Positions 31,177-39,502 of a DNA stretch of 64,000 bases are shown piece after piece; the first letter of the stretch is position 1, and each line of letters begins with the position of its first letter. The position numbers and the translations under genes were made by a program. The DNA is from Gp6-AA40 sp963723495 (GTDB taxonomy: Bacteria > Acidobacteriota > Vicinamibacteria > Vicinamibacterales > UBA2999): assembly GCA_963723495.1 (NCBI GenBank), contig CAVRQR010000009.1, forward strand, positions 682,001 to 746,000, given 5' to 3'. The notes beneath the pieces are model-generated. The model worked only from the letters and a program-made list of their open reading frames with translations, was not told the DNA's origin and did not search any database.

Positions 31177-32272
31177 ATGACTTCAAGAGGCATCCTCGCG
31201 AGCGTTGTGTCAGTCCTGTTTCCGGTTCTCGCGGTGGCGCAAGGGCAGCCTCCGCGTCTGCCAGCCGGTGCGACGACGACACCGCCGGCATCGGTGCAGG
31301 CGCCTGCCGACCCCGGTTACGAGGCGTTGATCAAGATGTGCAAGACTCCACCGCCTCCTGGGAGAGGGCGAGGTGCCGGAGGGCGTGGTGGGGGTGCGGC
31401 CCCTGCGCAGGGCATCCGCGACTACACGGTGACGGAGATCCCAGGAGTCATCGCCGCGGGCCAGAAGTGGAAGTTCCTCTGGCAGGAAGCGGGCAACAAC
31501 GGCGACGGCATCGTTGGGACCGATGACGGCGGGCTCCTCCTCGCGCAGAACGACAACAGCAGGGTCGTCAAACTCGACAAAGATGGCCGACCGACGGTCG
31601 CGTATTCGGATACGCATACCGGCGGTGCGCTGTCGATCAACAAGAAGGGCGCGATCTTCATCGTGCAGCGCGGCCTCCGCGCGACGGTGACGCAGCTGGC
31701 GCCGCAGCGCAGAGTGCTGGCCAACAGCTATCAGGGTGATCCGCTCGACTGCATCGGCGGCGTCATCAACGATCTGACCGCCGACAGCAGGGGTGGCGCC
31801 TATTTCACGATGGGCGGCGTGTACTACGCGGATCCGAAGGGCGTGGTCACGAAGTACGGGCAGGATGTGACCCCTAACGGGATCGTGCTGAGCGCGGACG
31901 AAAAGACGCTCTACGTCACTGACGGGCCCGAACTGGCGGTGTTCGATGTCCAGGCGGACGGTTCGTTGACCAATCAGCGCGCATTCGGGAAATACGAAGG
32001 CAATGGTGATGGCCTCTCGATCGATTCGATGGGGCGCGTCTTACGTCACGACCAACCTGGGCGTCGTCGTGTTGAGCCCTGAGGGCAAGAATCTCGGTAC
32101 CATCCCGACACCGCGCGGCATCATCACCGGGGCGTTCGGGGGACCGGACAAGAAGACGTTCTTCATCCTGGCTCGCGGCGCGACGGATAACGATGGAACC
32201 GAGGTGGCCAACGCGGCACAGGTCTGGTCGATCCCGATGATTGCTCAGGGGTACCGAGGGCGCGCCAAGTAA
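31177..32272 (+). CDS. SMP-30/gluconolactonase-like secreted beta-propeller, one frameshift
   Basis: Exported protein (signal ILASVVSVLFPVLAVAQG) with a proline/glycine-rich linker, then an SMP-30/LRE-like six-bladed propeller: LLLAQNDNSRVVKLDKDG, GGVINDLTADSRGGAYFTMG and TPNGIVLSADEKTLYVTDGP. The latter two correspond to metal-binding asparagine/aspartate positions of the family. The frame moves +1 at 32041, where an extra T changes GTCTACGTC. Possible lactonase or sugar-sensor role, unproven. Start is ATG 31177, 60 bases after the debranching enzyme, so it may share that transcript. Confidence 0.85.
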
Positions 32273-32279
32273 GCGCGGG

Positions 32280-32915
32280 TTACCCCCTGATCAGAAGGCC
32301 GCGCTCTGCTGCGAACACGGCAAGCGCGGTCGCCTTGCGCACGCCGATTTTCTTCATCATCTTGTTACGGTGCACCGCCACCGTGTTCATGCTGAGGTTG
32401 AGCTCGCGGGCGATCTCGCGATTCGACTTGCTCTGAGCGACGCGCAGCAGCACTTCCTTCTCGCGGGCGGTCAGCCGCTCGTAGCCGGTCTCCCAGCCAG
32501 ATTCTCTTATTTGAGTCGCACTCGACAGGCCTGGACTCAGATAGCGGTCGCCGCGATGGGCGAGGTGGACGGCTCGCCTCAAGTCCATGTCCGACGCGTC
32601 ATCGAGCTCGACGCACCCGAGTGCACCTGCAGTCAATATGGCGTCAGCAACCCGCGGGGTAGACCAGTGGGCCACACAGACGATTCTGACGTCTGCCGCC
32701 ATTCGAAGCGTCGCGATCTCCGAGACCCGTGTCGCGTCCCGATCGGTCGTCGCGCACATCACGACGACGTCCACATCCTGACAAGACAGCATCGCTGCCG
32801 CGTCACCCGCGTTCGAAGCCTCCGCGACGACGGCGATGTCCGTCTCCTCCTGGAGTAGACGTCGGAACGCACTCCGCAGCAGAGCGGAGCGCTCGACCAG
32901 CAGCACGCGGAGCAT
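32280..32915 (-). CDS. LuxR/NarL-type regulator with degenerate receiver domain
   Basis: Two-domain response-regulator-like protein, 211 residues. The C-terminal GerE/LuxR helix-turn-helix is clear (LTAREKEVLLRVAQSKSNRE, IARELNLSMNTVAVHRNKMM). The N-terminal CheY-like fold starts MLRVLLVERSALLRSAF, but the usual acidic pair is reduced to a glutamate, the phosphoacceptor strand reads DVDVVVMCATT without the expected aspartate, and the conserved lysine is absent (GCVELDDAS). Phosphorylation control is therefore unlikely. ATG 32915 has a GGAGG site and overlaps the GntR stop (TGATG), so the two regulators are co-translated. Confidence 0.85.
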   Translation of the reverse strand: MLRVLLVERSALLRSAFRRLLQEETDIAVVAEASNAGDAAAMLSCQDVDVVVMCATTDRDATRVSEIATLRMAADVRIVCVAHWSTPRVADAILTAGALGCVELDDASDMDLRRAVHLAHRGDRYLSPGLSSATQIRESGWETGYERLTAREKEVLLRVAQSKSNREIARELNLSMNTVAVHRNKMMKKIGVRKATALAVFAAERGLLIRG

Positions 32916-33640
32916 CAGGCCTCCTGACGACTGCTGGAGTCTGTCGACGTTCTTCGCCGGCGGGCACGGAAGGAGCGTGACCGGGCGGGCGTGTTCGGGA
33001 ACAGCGCAAGAGCCGCCATGGCTCGGGCACTGCCGGCCGAGAGATGGAGTGCCACAGCCTCTGCCGCCTTGATGGGGTCTCTGGACACGATGGCCCGCAC
33101 CAGTTCCTGATGGGTGGCGTGATCGCCGGAGGGCCGCGCGATCTGTGAGAGCCAGAGCGCGGCAAACGCATGGCACTGATCGACGGCGTCGCAAAGCGGC
33201 CCGCATCGGCTGTACGCGGCGATCTGGCGATGGAACTTCCGATGCAGCGCCGAGTACTGCTTGACGTCCAGTCGGGCGCCGCGTTCATCCAGTTCCTGCG
33301 CGAGCGTCTCGAGGTGCTGCAGTTCCTGCGCGCTGGCCATGATCGCGGTTCGCACGGCGGCCTGCGTCTCGAGCGCTTCCCGGACCACGAAGTGGCCGGT
33401 CACATCTTCAGGTGAGGGTGTCCGCACGCGCGTGCCGGCGCGCGGCCGGCTTTCGAGCAGGCCTTCGAACTCGAGGCGCTGGAGTGCCTGCGCCGCGGGC
33501 AGCAGGCTCGTGCTCATTTCCAATGCGATGCGACGGCGAGACATCGGCTGCCCGGGTTGCAGCACGCCGCTCAGGATCTGACGGCGCACGTTCTGATACA
33601 CCCGCAATCCCAGGGTGGCTGCTCGTTGCGAGTCACGCAT
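32915..33640 (-). CDS. GntR/FadR-family transcriptional regulator
   Basis: Metabolite-responsive repressor or activator. Residues 10-75 are a GntR winged helix (LRVYQNVRRQILSGVLQPGQ, then ALQRLEFEGLLESRPRAGTR). The C-terminal FCD helical domain holds the histidines expected for effector/metal binding (YSALHRKFHRQIAAY and THQELVRAI). Its length of 241 residues is normal. ATG 33640 is preferred because the preceding residues are unrelated to the family. Divergent from the tannase gene and coupled to the LuxR gene. It may regulate both directions. Confidence 0.88.
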   Translation of the reverse strand: MRDSQRAATLGLRVYQNVRRQILSGVLQPGQPMSRRRIALEMSTSLLPAAQALQRLEFEGLLESRPRAGTRVRTPSPEDVTGHFVVREALETQAAVRTAIMASAQELQHLETLAQELDERGARLDVKQYSALHRKFHRQIAAYSRCGPLCDAVDQCHAFAALWLSQIARPSGDHATHQELVRAIVSRDPIKAAEAVALHLSAGSARAMAALALFPNTPARSRSFRARRRRTSTDSSSRQEA

Positions 33641-33714
33641 ACGGTTGTTTTGCCCGCGCCCGTCCGGGACCGCCGTTGCTCCAGCGGTACGATCGTTCGC
33701 AGTACGAAATTTGT

Positions 33715-33727
33715 TTCTCAATAAGAA
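33715..33727. promoter_or_regulatory. Candidate operator palindrome in the GntR-tannase intergenic region
   Basis: TTCT-CAATA-AGAA is a 4+4 inverted repeat in an AT-rich patch between the divergent GntR and tannase genes. It could be the GntR operator. Too short to be convincing alone. Confidence 0.3.
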
Positions 33728-33936
33728 CATCCCACGCTTTCGCCCGTCAAGCGATTCCGCGGACCCAGCAGTGGTAGGTTTCACGTCGTGTTGGACGGCG
33801 CCGGCCCGCCGATGGTTCACAACCCCAGCAGTTCGAGAGGCTGGTCCCGGCGCCGTGGGCATAAGATGATGCCGCCGCCGCGCTCAGACCGGTCGGGACG
33901 ATCGCGGTGAGATGACGCTAAGCCGGAGACATCTGT

Positions 33937-35529
33937 ATGCGTGTGCTGGTTGTCGCCCTCATCACCCTTTGCGTGACCGCCTCTGCCGCGGACGCGCAGC
34001 CGTTCGCGAATGCGAAGAGTTCCCTGGCGGACTATACCGTCGCCCAGTCCACACCGCAGAAGGCGTGCGAGTCGCTGGCGACCTTCAAAGGCGAGGGAAT
34101 TGACACGATTCAGGCGCAGGTCGTCCCGGCAAGCGCCGACGCCCCGCAGCACTGCCGTGTCAGTGGGGTCATCGCGCCCGAGATTGCCTTTGAGGTCAAC
34201 CTGCCGGACCACTGGAATCAGCGGTTCTACATGATCGGCAATGGCGGGCATGCCGGTGAAGCGCTCGACGCTGCGGGACGTGTATCGCAGCGGTCCGAGG
34301 CGCTCGCCAACGGCTTCGTGATGGCGCAGACGAATACCGGGCACGACTCGCGAAAAGAGCCCGGTGCCTCGTTCGTGATGAGCAACCCGCAGAAGGCCGT
34401 CGACTACGCCTACCGCGCGGTCCATCTCACGGCCGACACGGCCAAACGAATCGCCACCGACTACTACGCGAAGCCGGTGTCCTATTCGTACTGGAACTCG
34501 TGCTCGAACGGCGGACGCCAGGGTCTCATCGAGGCACAGCGCTATCCCGACGATTTCGATGGGATCGTGGCCAACGCGCCATGGGTCGACCAGACCGGGT
34601 TCACGATTGGCGCGATGTGGAATCAGCGCGCCCTGACGGAGGCACCGGTGCCGCCGGACAAGCTGCGGCTCGTGTCCGACCAAGTGATCGCGAAGTGCGA
34701 TGCGGTCGACGGACTGACAGACGGCCTCATCGACGATCCGCGTGCCTGTCGTTTCGATCCCGCTGCACGACGTCCCGGCGTGCAAGGAAGGGGCGGATGC
34801 CGCCGATTGCCTCACCCCAGCCCAGGCTGGAACGCTCAAGAAGATCTATGACGGGGTCTCGAGCAACGGGCAGAAGTTCTTCCCGGGCTTCATGATTGGC
34901 AGCGAAGTGGTCTCCTCTGCCCCGAATGGGACGCTGTCGAGCGGCTGGGCCAATCTGATCGTCGCCACGAAGCCGGGTGCCAAGCCCGCCGATTTCAACC
35001 TGGCCGAGGGGACGATGCGCTATCTGGTGTTCGATCCGCCACGGCCGGAATACGACTACATGACGTTCGACTTCGATCGCGATCCCGCGTTGCTCGAGCG
35101 CTGGGGCAAGCTGGCGAACGCGAACAATCCGGATCTCTCCGCGTTCCGCGAGAGCGGGGGCAAGCTGATCATGACCTACGGCTGGGCGGACGCGATCCTT
35201 CAACCCATGATGGGCGTCGATTACTACGAGAAGGTCGTCGCGACGCATGGGTCCAGCACCGGTGACTTCGCGCGACTGTTCATGATGCCGGGTGTGGCTC
35301 ACTGTGGCGGCGGCGTCGGGCCCGATCGTCACGATGCGGTCACGGCGGTCATCGACTGGGTCGAGAAGGGAAAGGCGCCGGACTCATTGCTCGCCTCGAA
35401 GGTGACGGACGGAAAAGTCGTCCGCACGCGTCCGTTGTGCCCGTACCCGCAGGTCGCGCGCTACAAGGGGCAGGGCAGCATCGACGACGCCGCGAACTTC
35501 AGTTGCGTCGCGCCGCAAGAGTGCCATGA
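33937..35529 (+). CDS. Tannase/feruloyl esterase family hydrolase, frameshifted
   Basis: Secreted esterase releasing phenolic acids from tannins or plant cell-wall esters. Signal peptide LVVALITLCVTASAADAQ. The family CS-D-HC arrangement is visible: the nucleophile in SYWNSCSNGGRQGL, aspartate in KLIMTYGWADAIL and histidine in MMPGVAHCGGGVG. The frame moves +1 near 34770, within the lid region (CRFDPAHDVPACKEGAD when corrected). Near the 3' end the frame runs into the next gene; the natural stop is probably the TGA at 35527-35529 overlapping the next ATG, which needs one more indel. Divergent GntR is a likely regulator. Confidence 0.87.
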
Positions 35530-36722
35530 AGAGGTGGTGGTCGTTCGTCCTCGTGGGAGCGTGCACCCTGGCATGGGCGTCCTCGTCCACCGTTGGCGCC
35601 CGACAGTCTCGCACTCAGATACTCGACGAGAACGGCGCGCCGGTCTTCAAAGTGGATCCGTTCTGGCCGAAGCCGCTGCCCAACCGATGGAGCATGCAGC
35701 AGGTCACCGGCATTCACGTGGACCACGACGATCACATCTGGTTCCTGAATCGCGCCGCCGCGGCCGAAGGCGATGAGGTCGGAGGAGATGGCACGCCGCC
35801 CCGGATCGATTGCTGCGTGCGCGGGCCCGAGGTCATGGAGCTCGATCAGGATGGCAAGGTAGTCCACGCATGGGGCGGCCCTGGCTACCACCCGCTCTGG
35901 CCGACCGCACTCCAGACCGTGATCGCCGATCGTCAGGGATTCGTGTGGGTAGGGGGCACGGCGCCGCAGGACAGCATCCTCAAGTTCACGCGAGACGGCA
36001 AATTCGTCTGGGACTTCGGCCATCGTCCGCCGCCGGGTGCGCAGCTGGCCGAGAACAACGAGCAGACCGATGTCCTCGTCTCGAAAGGCCGCTTTCAGCT
36101 CGACGAGGTCGCGCGCGAGATCTACATCATCAACTGGAAGCGCGTGCTCGTGTACGACATGGACACCGGCGCCTTCAAGCGCGGCTGGGGCGGCCACGGC
36201 ATGCCGTTGAGCGAGATCTCGAACGATCCGATTCCGCCGTACAAGTGGACCGGGGCTCCGCCTCCGGCGGAGAAGAACTTCGTGCCTGACCTTCACTTCC
36301 TCGAGATTTCCCGCGACAGGCGCGTCTACATCGGCGAACGCGGGCAGAACCGAATCCAGGTGTTCACCACCGACGGTAAGTGGCTGCAGGACTTCCATGT
36401 GGCGCCCAACACACCCGCGCGCGGCGAGGGGTGCGGCGGCCTCAACAACACGAAGCTGCCTCCCTGCGGAACGACCTACAAGCTGGCGATCTCGCGCGAC
36501 CAGTCGGAGAAGTACCTCTACGTCGCTGATGGCACCAACAACCGCGTGTGGATCCTCGATCGCCAGAGCGGCAAGACGCTCGGTTCATTTGGCGGCAATG
36601 GCCGTTACGCCGGCCAGTTGCACTGGATCAACGCGATCGCGATGGACTCGAAGGGCAACATCTACACCGGCGAAGTCGAACACGCGAAGCGGATCCAGAA
36701 GTTCGAGCCGGTGATGAAGTAG
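35526..36722 (+). CDS. Secreted NHL-repeat beta-propeller protein
   Basis: Exported (VLVGACTLAWASSSTVGA) 398-residue propeller with NHL-like repeats: VTGIHVDHDDHIWFLNR, LQTVIADRQGFVWVGG, DLHFLEISRDRRVYIGERG and INAIAMDSKGNIYTGEVEH. It resembles proteins near peptidyl-alpha-hydroxyglycine lyases but has no proven activity. Two cysteine-rich loops (RIDCCVRG and GEGCGG...PPCGTT) may form disulfides. The start overlaps the probable tannase stop (ATGA), so it likely works with the tannase in the envelope. Frame intact. Confidence 0.85.
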   Translation: MKRWWSFVLVGACTLAWASSSTVGARQSRTQILDENGAPVFKVDPFWPKPLPNRWSMQQVTGIHVDHDDHIWFLNRAAAAEGDEVGGDGTPPRIDCCVRGPEVMELDQDGKVVHAWGGPGYHPLWPTALQTVIADRQGFVWVGGTAPQDSILKFTRDGKFVWDFGHRPPPGAQLAENNEQTDVLVSKGRFQLDEVAREIYIINWKRVLVYDMDTGAFKRGWGGHGMPLSEISNDPIPPYKWTGAPPPAEKNFVPDLHFLEISRDRRVYIGERGQNRIQVFTTDGKWLQDFHVAPNTPARGEGCGGLNNTKLPPCGTTYKLAISRDQSEKYLYVADGTNNRVWILDRQSGKTLGSFGGNGRYAGQLHWINAIAMDSKGNIYTGEVEHAKRIQKFEPVMK

Positions 36723-36845
36723 GGCTCTGGGCTCAGCAGGGCGGAAAAACGCGTCCGTCCATCGCATTCCAACTCCGGCTGACGGTGGAAGTTTGGTAGG
36801 AGTTGGGCGCAGCCTCTGGGCTCTGGTCTCGGCTCTGGCCTGTGG
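36722..36845. repeat. Degenerate intergenic repeat element (GGGCTCTGG / CCAACTCC)
   Basis: Contains repeated GGGCTCTGG units on both sides and an internal inverted pair CCAACTCC (36769-36776) with GGAGTTGG (36799-36806). Same style as the other heptamer inverted repeats in the window. It fills the gap between the NHL and TPR genes. Confidence 0.55.
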
Positions 36846-36895
36846 GTGTTGTCCCGCAGCTTGACGTCGCGCGGGTGCCCGACGTATCACGGGGC

Positions 36896-38485
36896 GTGAG
36901 CCGTCGATCCAGGAAGCGTCCCGAGGCGCCGCAACCGCCATCAGCGCGACCTCCGTCCACCCCTGAGCCCCCGGTCGCCAGTCCGGAGTCTCGCATCGAG
37001 AATCCCGGCGCGCGTTGGATCGGCCTTGCGGGCGCCGTTCTCGCGGCCGGTGTCGCTCTGTTCGTTGTTTTCCGTCTGACCAGCGGCGGCGATCCCGATC
37101 GTCTGCCGCAGCCGCCCCGTCTGTCGGCCCAGCAGAAAGTCATTGAGGATCATCTGCGCGAGCGCTACGACGCCGCGGTCGAAGATCCCTCCTCGATTGA
37201 ATCAGTCGGGACCCTCTGCATCGCGTATCACGCAGACATGTTTTTCGATCAGGCCGAACGCTGTTACGACGTGGCGGCGTCGCTCGCGCCTGACGACTGG
37301 CGATGGATCTACTACCGCGCCGTCATCCAGTCGGAGCGCGGTGGCGGGGAGGCACTGCTCGCCAACCTGCGCACCGTCGTCGAACGTGCACCGCAGCTCG
37401 GTCCAGCGTGGTTGCGACTGGGAGAGGCAGAGTTCAAGGCAGGTCGATACGACGAGGCGGCGAAGGCGTGGCAGAGGGCCCGCGATCTTCCCGCTGCCGC
37501 GGCAGAGACGAGCTCGCCGCGCCACGTCACCGAGGTCCCGCTGTCGGCATATGCGTCACTTGGCCTCGCGCGTATCGCGCTGGTCCGGGGAGAGTTCGAT
37601 GCCGCTCGCACGACTCTCGAACAGGTCAACGCCGCTACGCCGAACTTCGGCCCTGCGCTGCGTCTTCTTGCCGACAGCTATCGCCGGCTCGGGCGCGAGG
37701 ACGAGGCGACTCGCCTCGTGTATCGAGCAGGAAGGTTGCCACCGTACACGCCCTACGCCGATCCGGTGATCGACGAGCTCGCGCGCGAGTCGCGCAACAG
37801 CATCTTCCTTCTGCGGCTGGCCTCGGAAGCCAATCTCTCGATCAACGCCGAGTGGAGCGAATACCTCACCAGGCGTGCACTCGAGTTCGATCCGAACAAT
37901 CCCGAGGTGGTGCTGAAGCTCGCAAGGATCCTTCGCACCGTCGAGCGCAACGAAGAGGCGCTGGTGCTGTTCGAGCGATACCAGGCGATGGTGCCCGGCG
38001 ATTATCAGGTGCTCGCGCACATCGGGAGCTGTCTCAGCGCAATGGGCCGCCTCGGCGAAGCCGAGTCATATTTCCGCCAGGCGTTGAAAGGGCTCGACGA
38101 TCCGGTGACGCACTACAACATGGGGCTGCTGCTGGCGCTCACCGGCCGTCTCAGCGAAGCGGTCAAGGAGTACGAGAAGGCGCTGGAGCGCGATCCGATG
38201 CACAGCGATGCGCGGTCGAATCTGGCCGCGGCTCTGGCGCGTCAGGGGCGGCTCGATCGCGCCGCCGCGGAGCTGCGTCGACTAGTCGAACACGATCCTG
38301 AGAACGCCGGTGCACGGACGAACCTGGGATTGGTCCTGCTCCAGCAGGGCCACCGCGAGCAGGCGAGAACACAACTGGAAGAAGCGCTCAGGCTGAATCC
38401 GCAGCTCACACCAGCCGCGGAAGCGCTGAGGGAGCTTAGGCGCTGGGCTCTAAGGCGATGTCGAGAGCCGAGCGTCAAGGAATAA
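36896..38485 (+). CDS. Membrane-anchored TPR-repeat protein
   Basis: A proline/arginine-rich N-terminus is followed by one transmembrane helix (IGLAGAVLAAGVALFVVF) and then about ten tetratricopeptide repeats facing the periplasm, for example AWLRLGEAEFKAGRYDEAA, SYRRLGREDEATRLVYRAG, VTHYNMGLLLALTGRLSEAV and ARTNLGLVLLQQGHREQART. The frame is intact, unlike the two other TPR proteins here. GTG 36896 is chosen because the upstream codons lie in a repeat element. The last 15 codons overlap an inverted repeat (38441-38451 with 38464-38474). Its role is likely protein-protein scaffolding. Confidence 0.8.
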   Translation: MSRRSRKRPEAPQPPSARPPSTPEPPVASPESRIENPGARWIGLAGAVLAAGVALFVVFRLTSGGDPDRLPQPPRLSAQQKVIEDHLRERYDAAVEDPSSIESVGTLCIAYHADMFFDQAERCYDVAASLAPDDWRWIYYRAVIQSERGGGEALLANLRTVVERAPQLGPAWLRLGEAEFKAGRYDEAAKAWQRARDLPAAAAETSSPRHVTEVPLSAYASLGLARIALVRGEFDAARTTLEQVNAATPNFGPALRLLADSYRRLGREDEATRLVYRAGRLPPYTPYADPVIDELARESRNSIFLLRLASEANLSINAEWSEYLTRRALEFDPNNPEVVLKLARILRTVERNEEALVLFERYQAMVPGDYQVLAHIGSCLSAMGRLGEAESYFRQALKGLDDPVTHYNMGLLLALTGRLSEAVKEYEKALERDPMHSDARSNLAAALARQGRLDRAAAELRRLVEHDPENAGARTNLGLVLLQQGHREQARTQLEEALRLNPQLTPAAEALRELRRWALRRCREPSVKE

Positions 38486-39320
38486 TCGGGCTCGTCCGAT
38501 CCACCTGCTCCTGATCTCCGACCATCAACGTGATCGCGTAGTTCGCCTGCTGGCACACATACTCGAAGAGCTCGGTGCCGTTCTCCCAGCGCAGGTTGAA
38601 TCGAGCCGTCCACGGCGCGGTGTAGGCGCCTGAATCGTCGACCGTGACCTCATAGCGAATCGCTCCCGAGTCAACGCGTGTGAAACGCTCGACTGTGTGA
38701 AGCGCTTCGGTGTGCGGCAGCCCGCGGCGGTCGAGCCAGAAGCCTTCGTTGAAACCGGTGGTGTCGATGACGAGCGTGTCGCCCTCCCACCAGCCGATCG
38801 AATGACCGTAGAAGCTCGGCGTCAATTTCGCGGGATGTGAGCGGCCGTCCATGTAGACCGTCCGGTAGGTGTGCGGGCCACCGACGTCGAAGATATAGAG
38901 ACGCTGCAGCTCAGGCAGCTCGACGAACTCGACACCGTACGGCGTCAGGAACTGACGTGCGACACCGGATGGCTTGCATCGCGTGTGCGGCTCGAGCTCA
39001 TGTCCCTGGCGATCGTCGTACACCGCGCGCGCCCACGGCTTGAACGACACGGTCGGCAGCGGTGCGATCGGATCCGTGATACCGAAGACCGGGAGCCAGA
39101 GTCCTTTCTGCGTGGGCGTCGCGCCGGTGAGGGTCACTCTGCCCTCTGCATTTCGCGGCGCGGGCTGTGGCGGCGTTGTCGCGCGGGCAGTGCCGACGCC
39201 GCCGACGACTCCCTGTCCTCCCTGTCCCCCCTGTGCGGGTTGTTGTGCGAATGAAGGCGCAGAACTCATGACGAACAGGAGAACCAGAACGGGCGCAGCG
39301 AGTCTCATGGTCTTATCCAT
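38475..39320 (-). CDS. Secreted protein with GWWEGDTLV motif, unknown function
   Basis: Signal peptide (APVLVLLFVMSSAPSFAQQ), a glycine/glutamine-rich linker, then a domain with EPHTRCKPSGVARQFLTPYG, YMDGRSHPAK, FYGHSIGWWEGDTLVIDT and, C-terminally, LFEYVCQQANYAI. The same motif order appears at 54984-55986 and, weaker, at 56033-56914, so these form a local paralogous family with no known function. Two conserved cysteines may pair. 281 residues, frame intact. It is divergent from receptor D, and the shared 170-base region holds receptor D's promoter and palindrome. Confidence 0.8.
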   Translation of the reverse strand: MDKTMRLAAPVLVLLFVMSSAPSFAQQPAQGGQGGQGVVGGVGTARATTPPQPAPRNAEGRVTLTGATPTQKGLWLPVFGITDPIAPLPTVSFKPWARAVYDDRQGHELEPHTRCKPSGVARQFLTPYGVEFVELPELQRLYIFDVGGPHTYRTVYMDGRSHPAKLTPSFYGHSIGWWEGDTLVIDTTGFNEGFWLDRRGLPHTEALHTVERFTRVDSGAIRYEVTVDDSGAYTAPWTARFNLRWENGTELFEYVCQQANYAITLMVGDQEQVDRTSPIIP

Positions 39321-39343
39321 AACCGAAATCGATTACCAAAATC

Positions 39344-39372
39344 TTGACAGGTATCCGTGACAAGCGTATACG
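39344..39372 (+). promoter_or_regulatory. Promoter of receptor D
   Basis: TTGACA at 39344-39349, a 17-base spacer ending in AAGCG, and TATACG at 39367-39372. It matches the consensus -35 exactly and shares spacer length and the GCG-TATA junction with the receptor E promoter. Confidence 0.75.
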
Positions 39373-39387
39373 TGTTCCGGCCTGAGA

Positions 39388-39415
39388 ACACACTTTCGGT
39401 ATGCGAAAAGTGTGT
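39388..39415. promoter_or_regulatory. IclR-type operator palindrome, receptor D
   Basis: Inverted repeat ACACACTTTCG...CGAAAAGTGTGT with core TTTCGGTATGCGAAAA (39394-39409). Its centre is about 30 bp after the -10 end, in the early transcribed region, where a bound repressor would act as a roadblock. It is the longest palindrome of the four related sites. Confidence 0.75.
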
Positions 39416-39502
39416 ATCGGGATTCGTGCGCGTGGATCGGTCTTGATATCGACCGGACGCGGGCAGGTGACCAAGTCCGGACGGCATTAGATGGAGGCAG
39501 GC

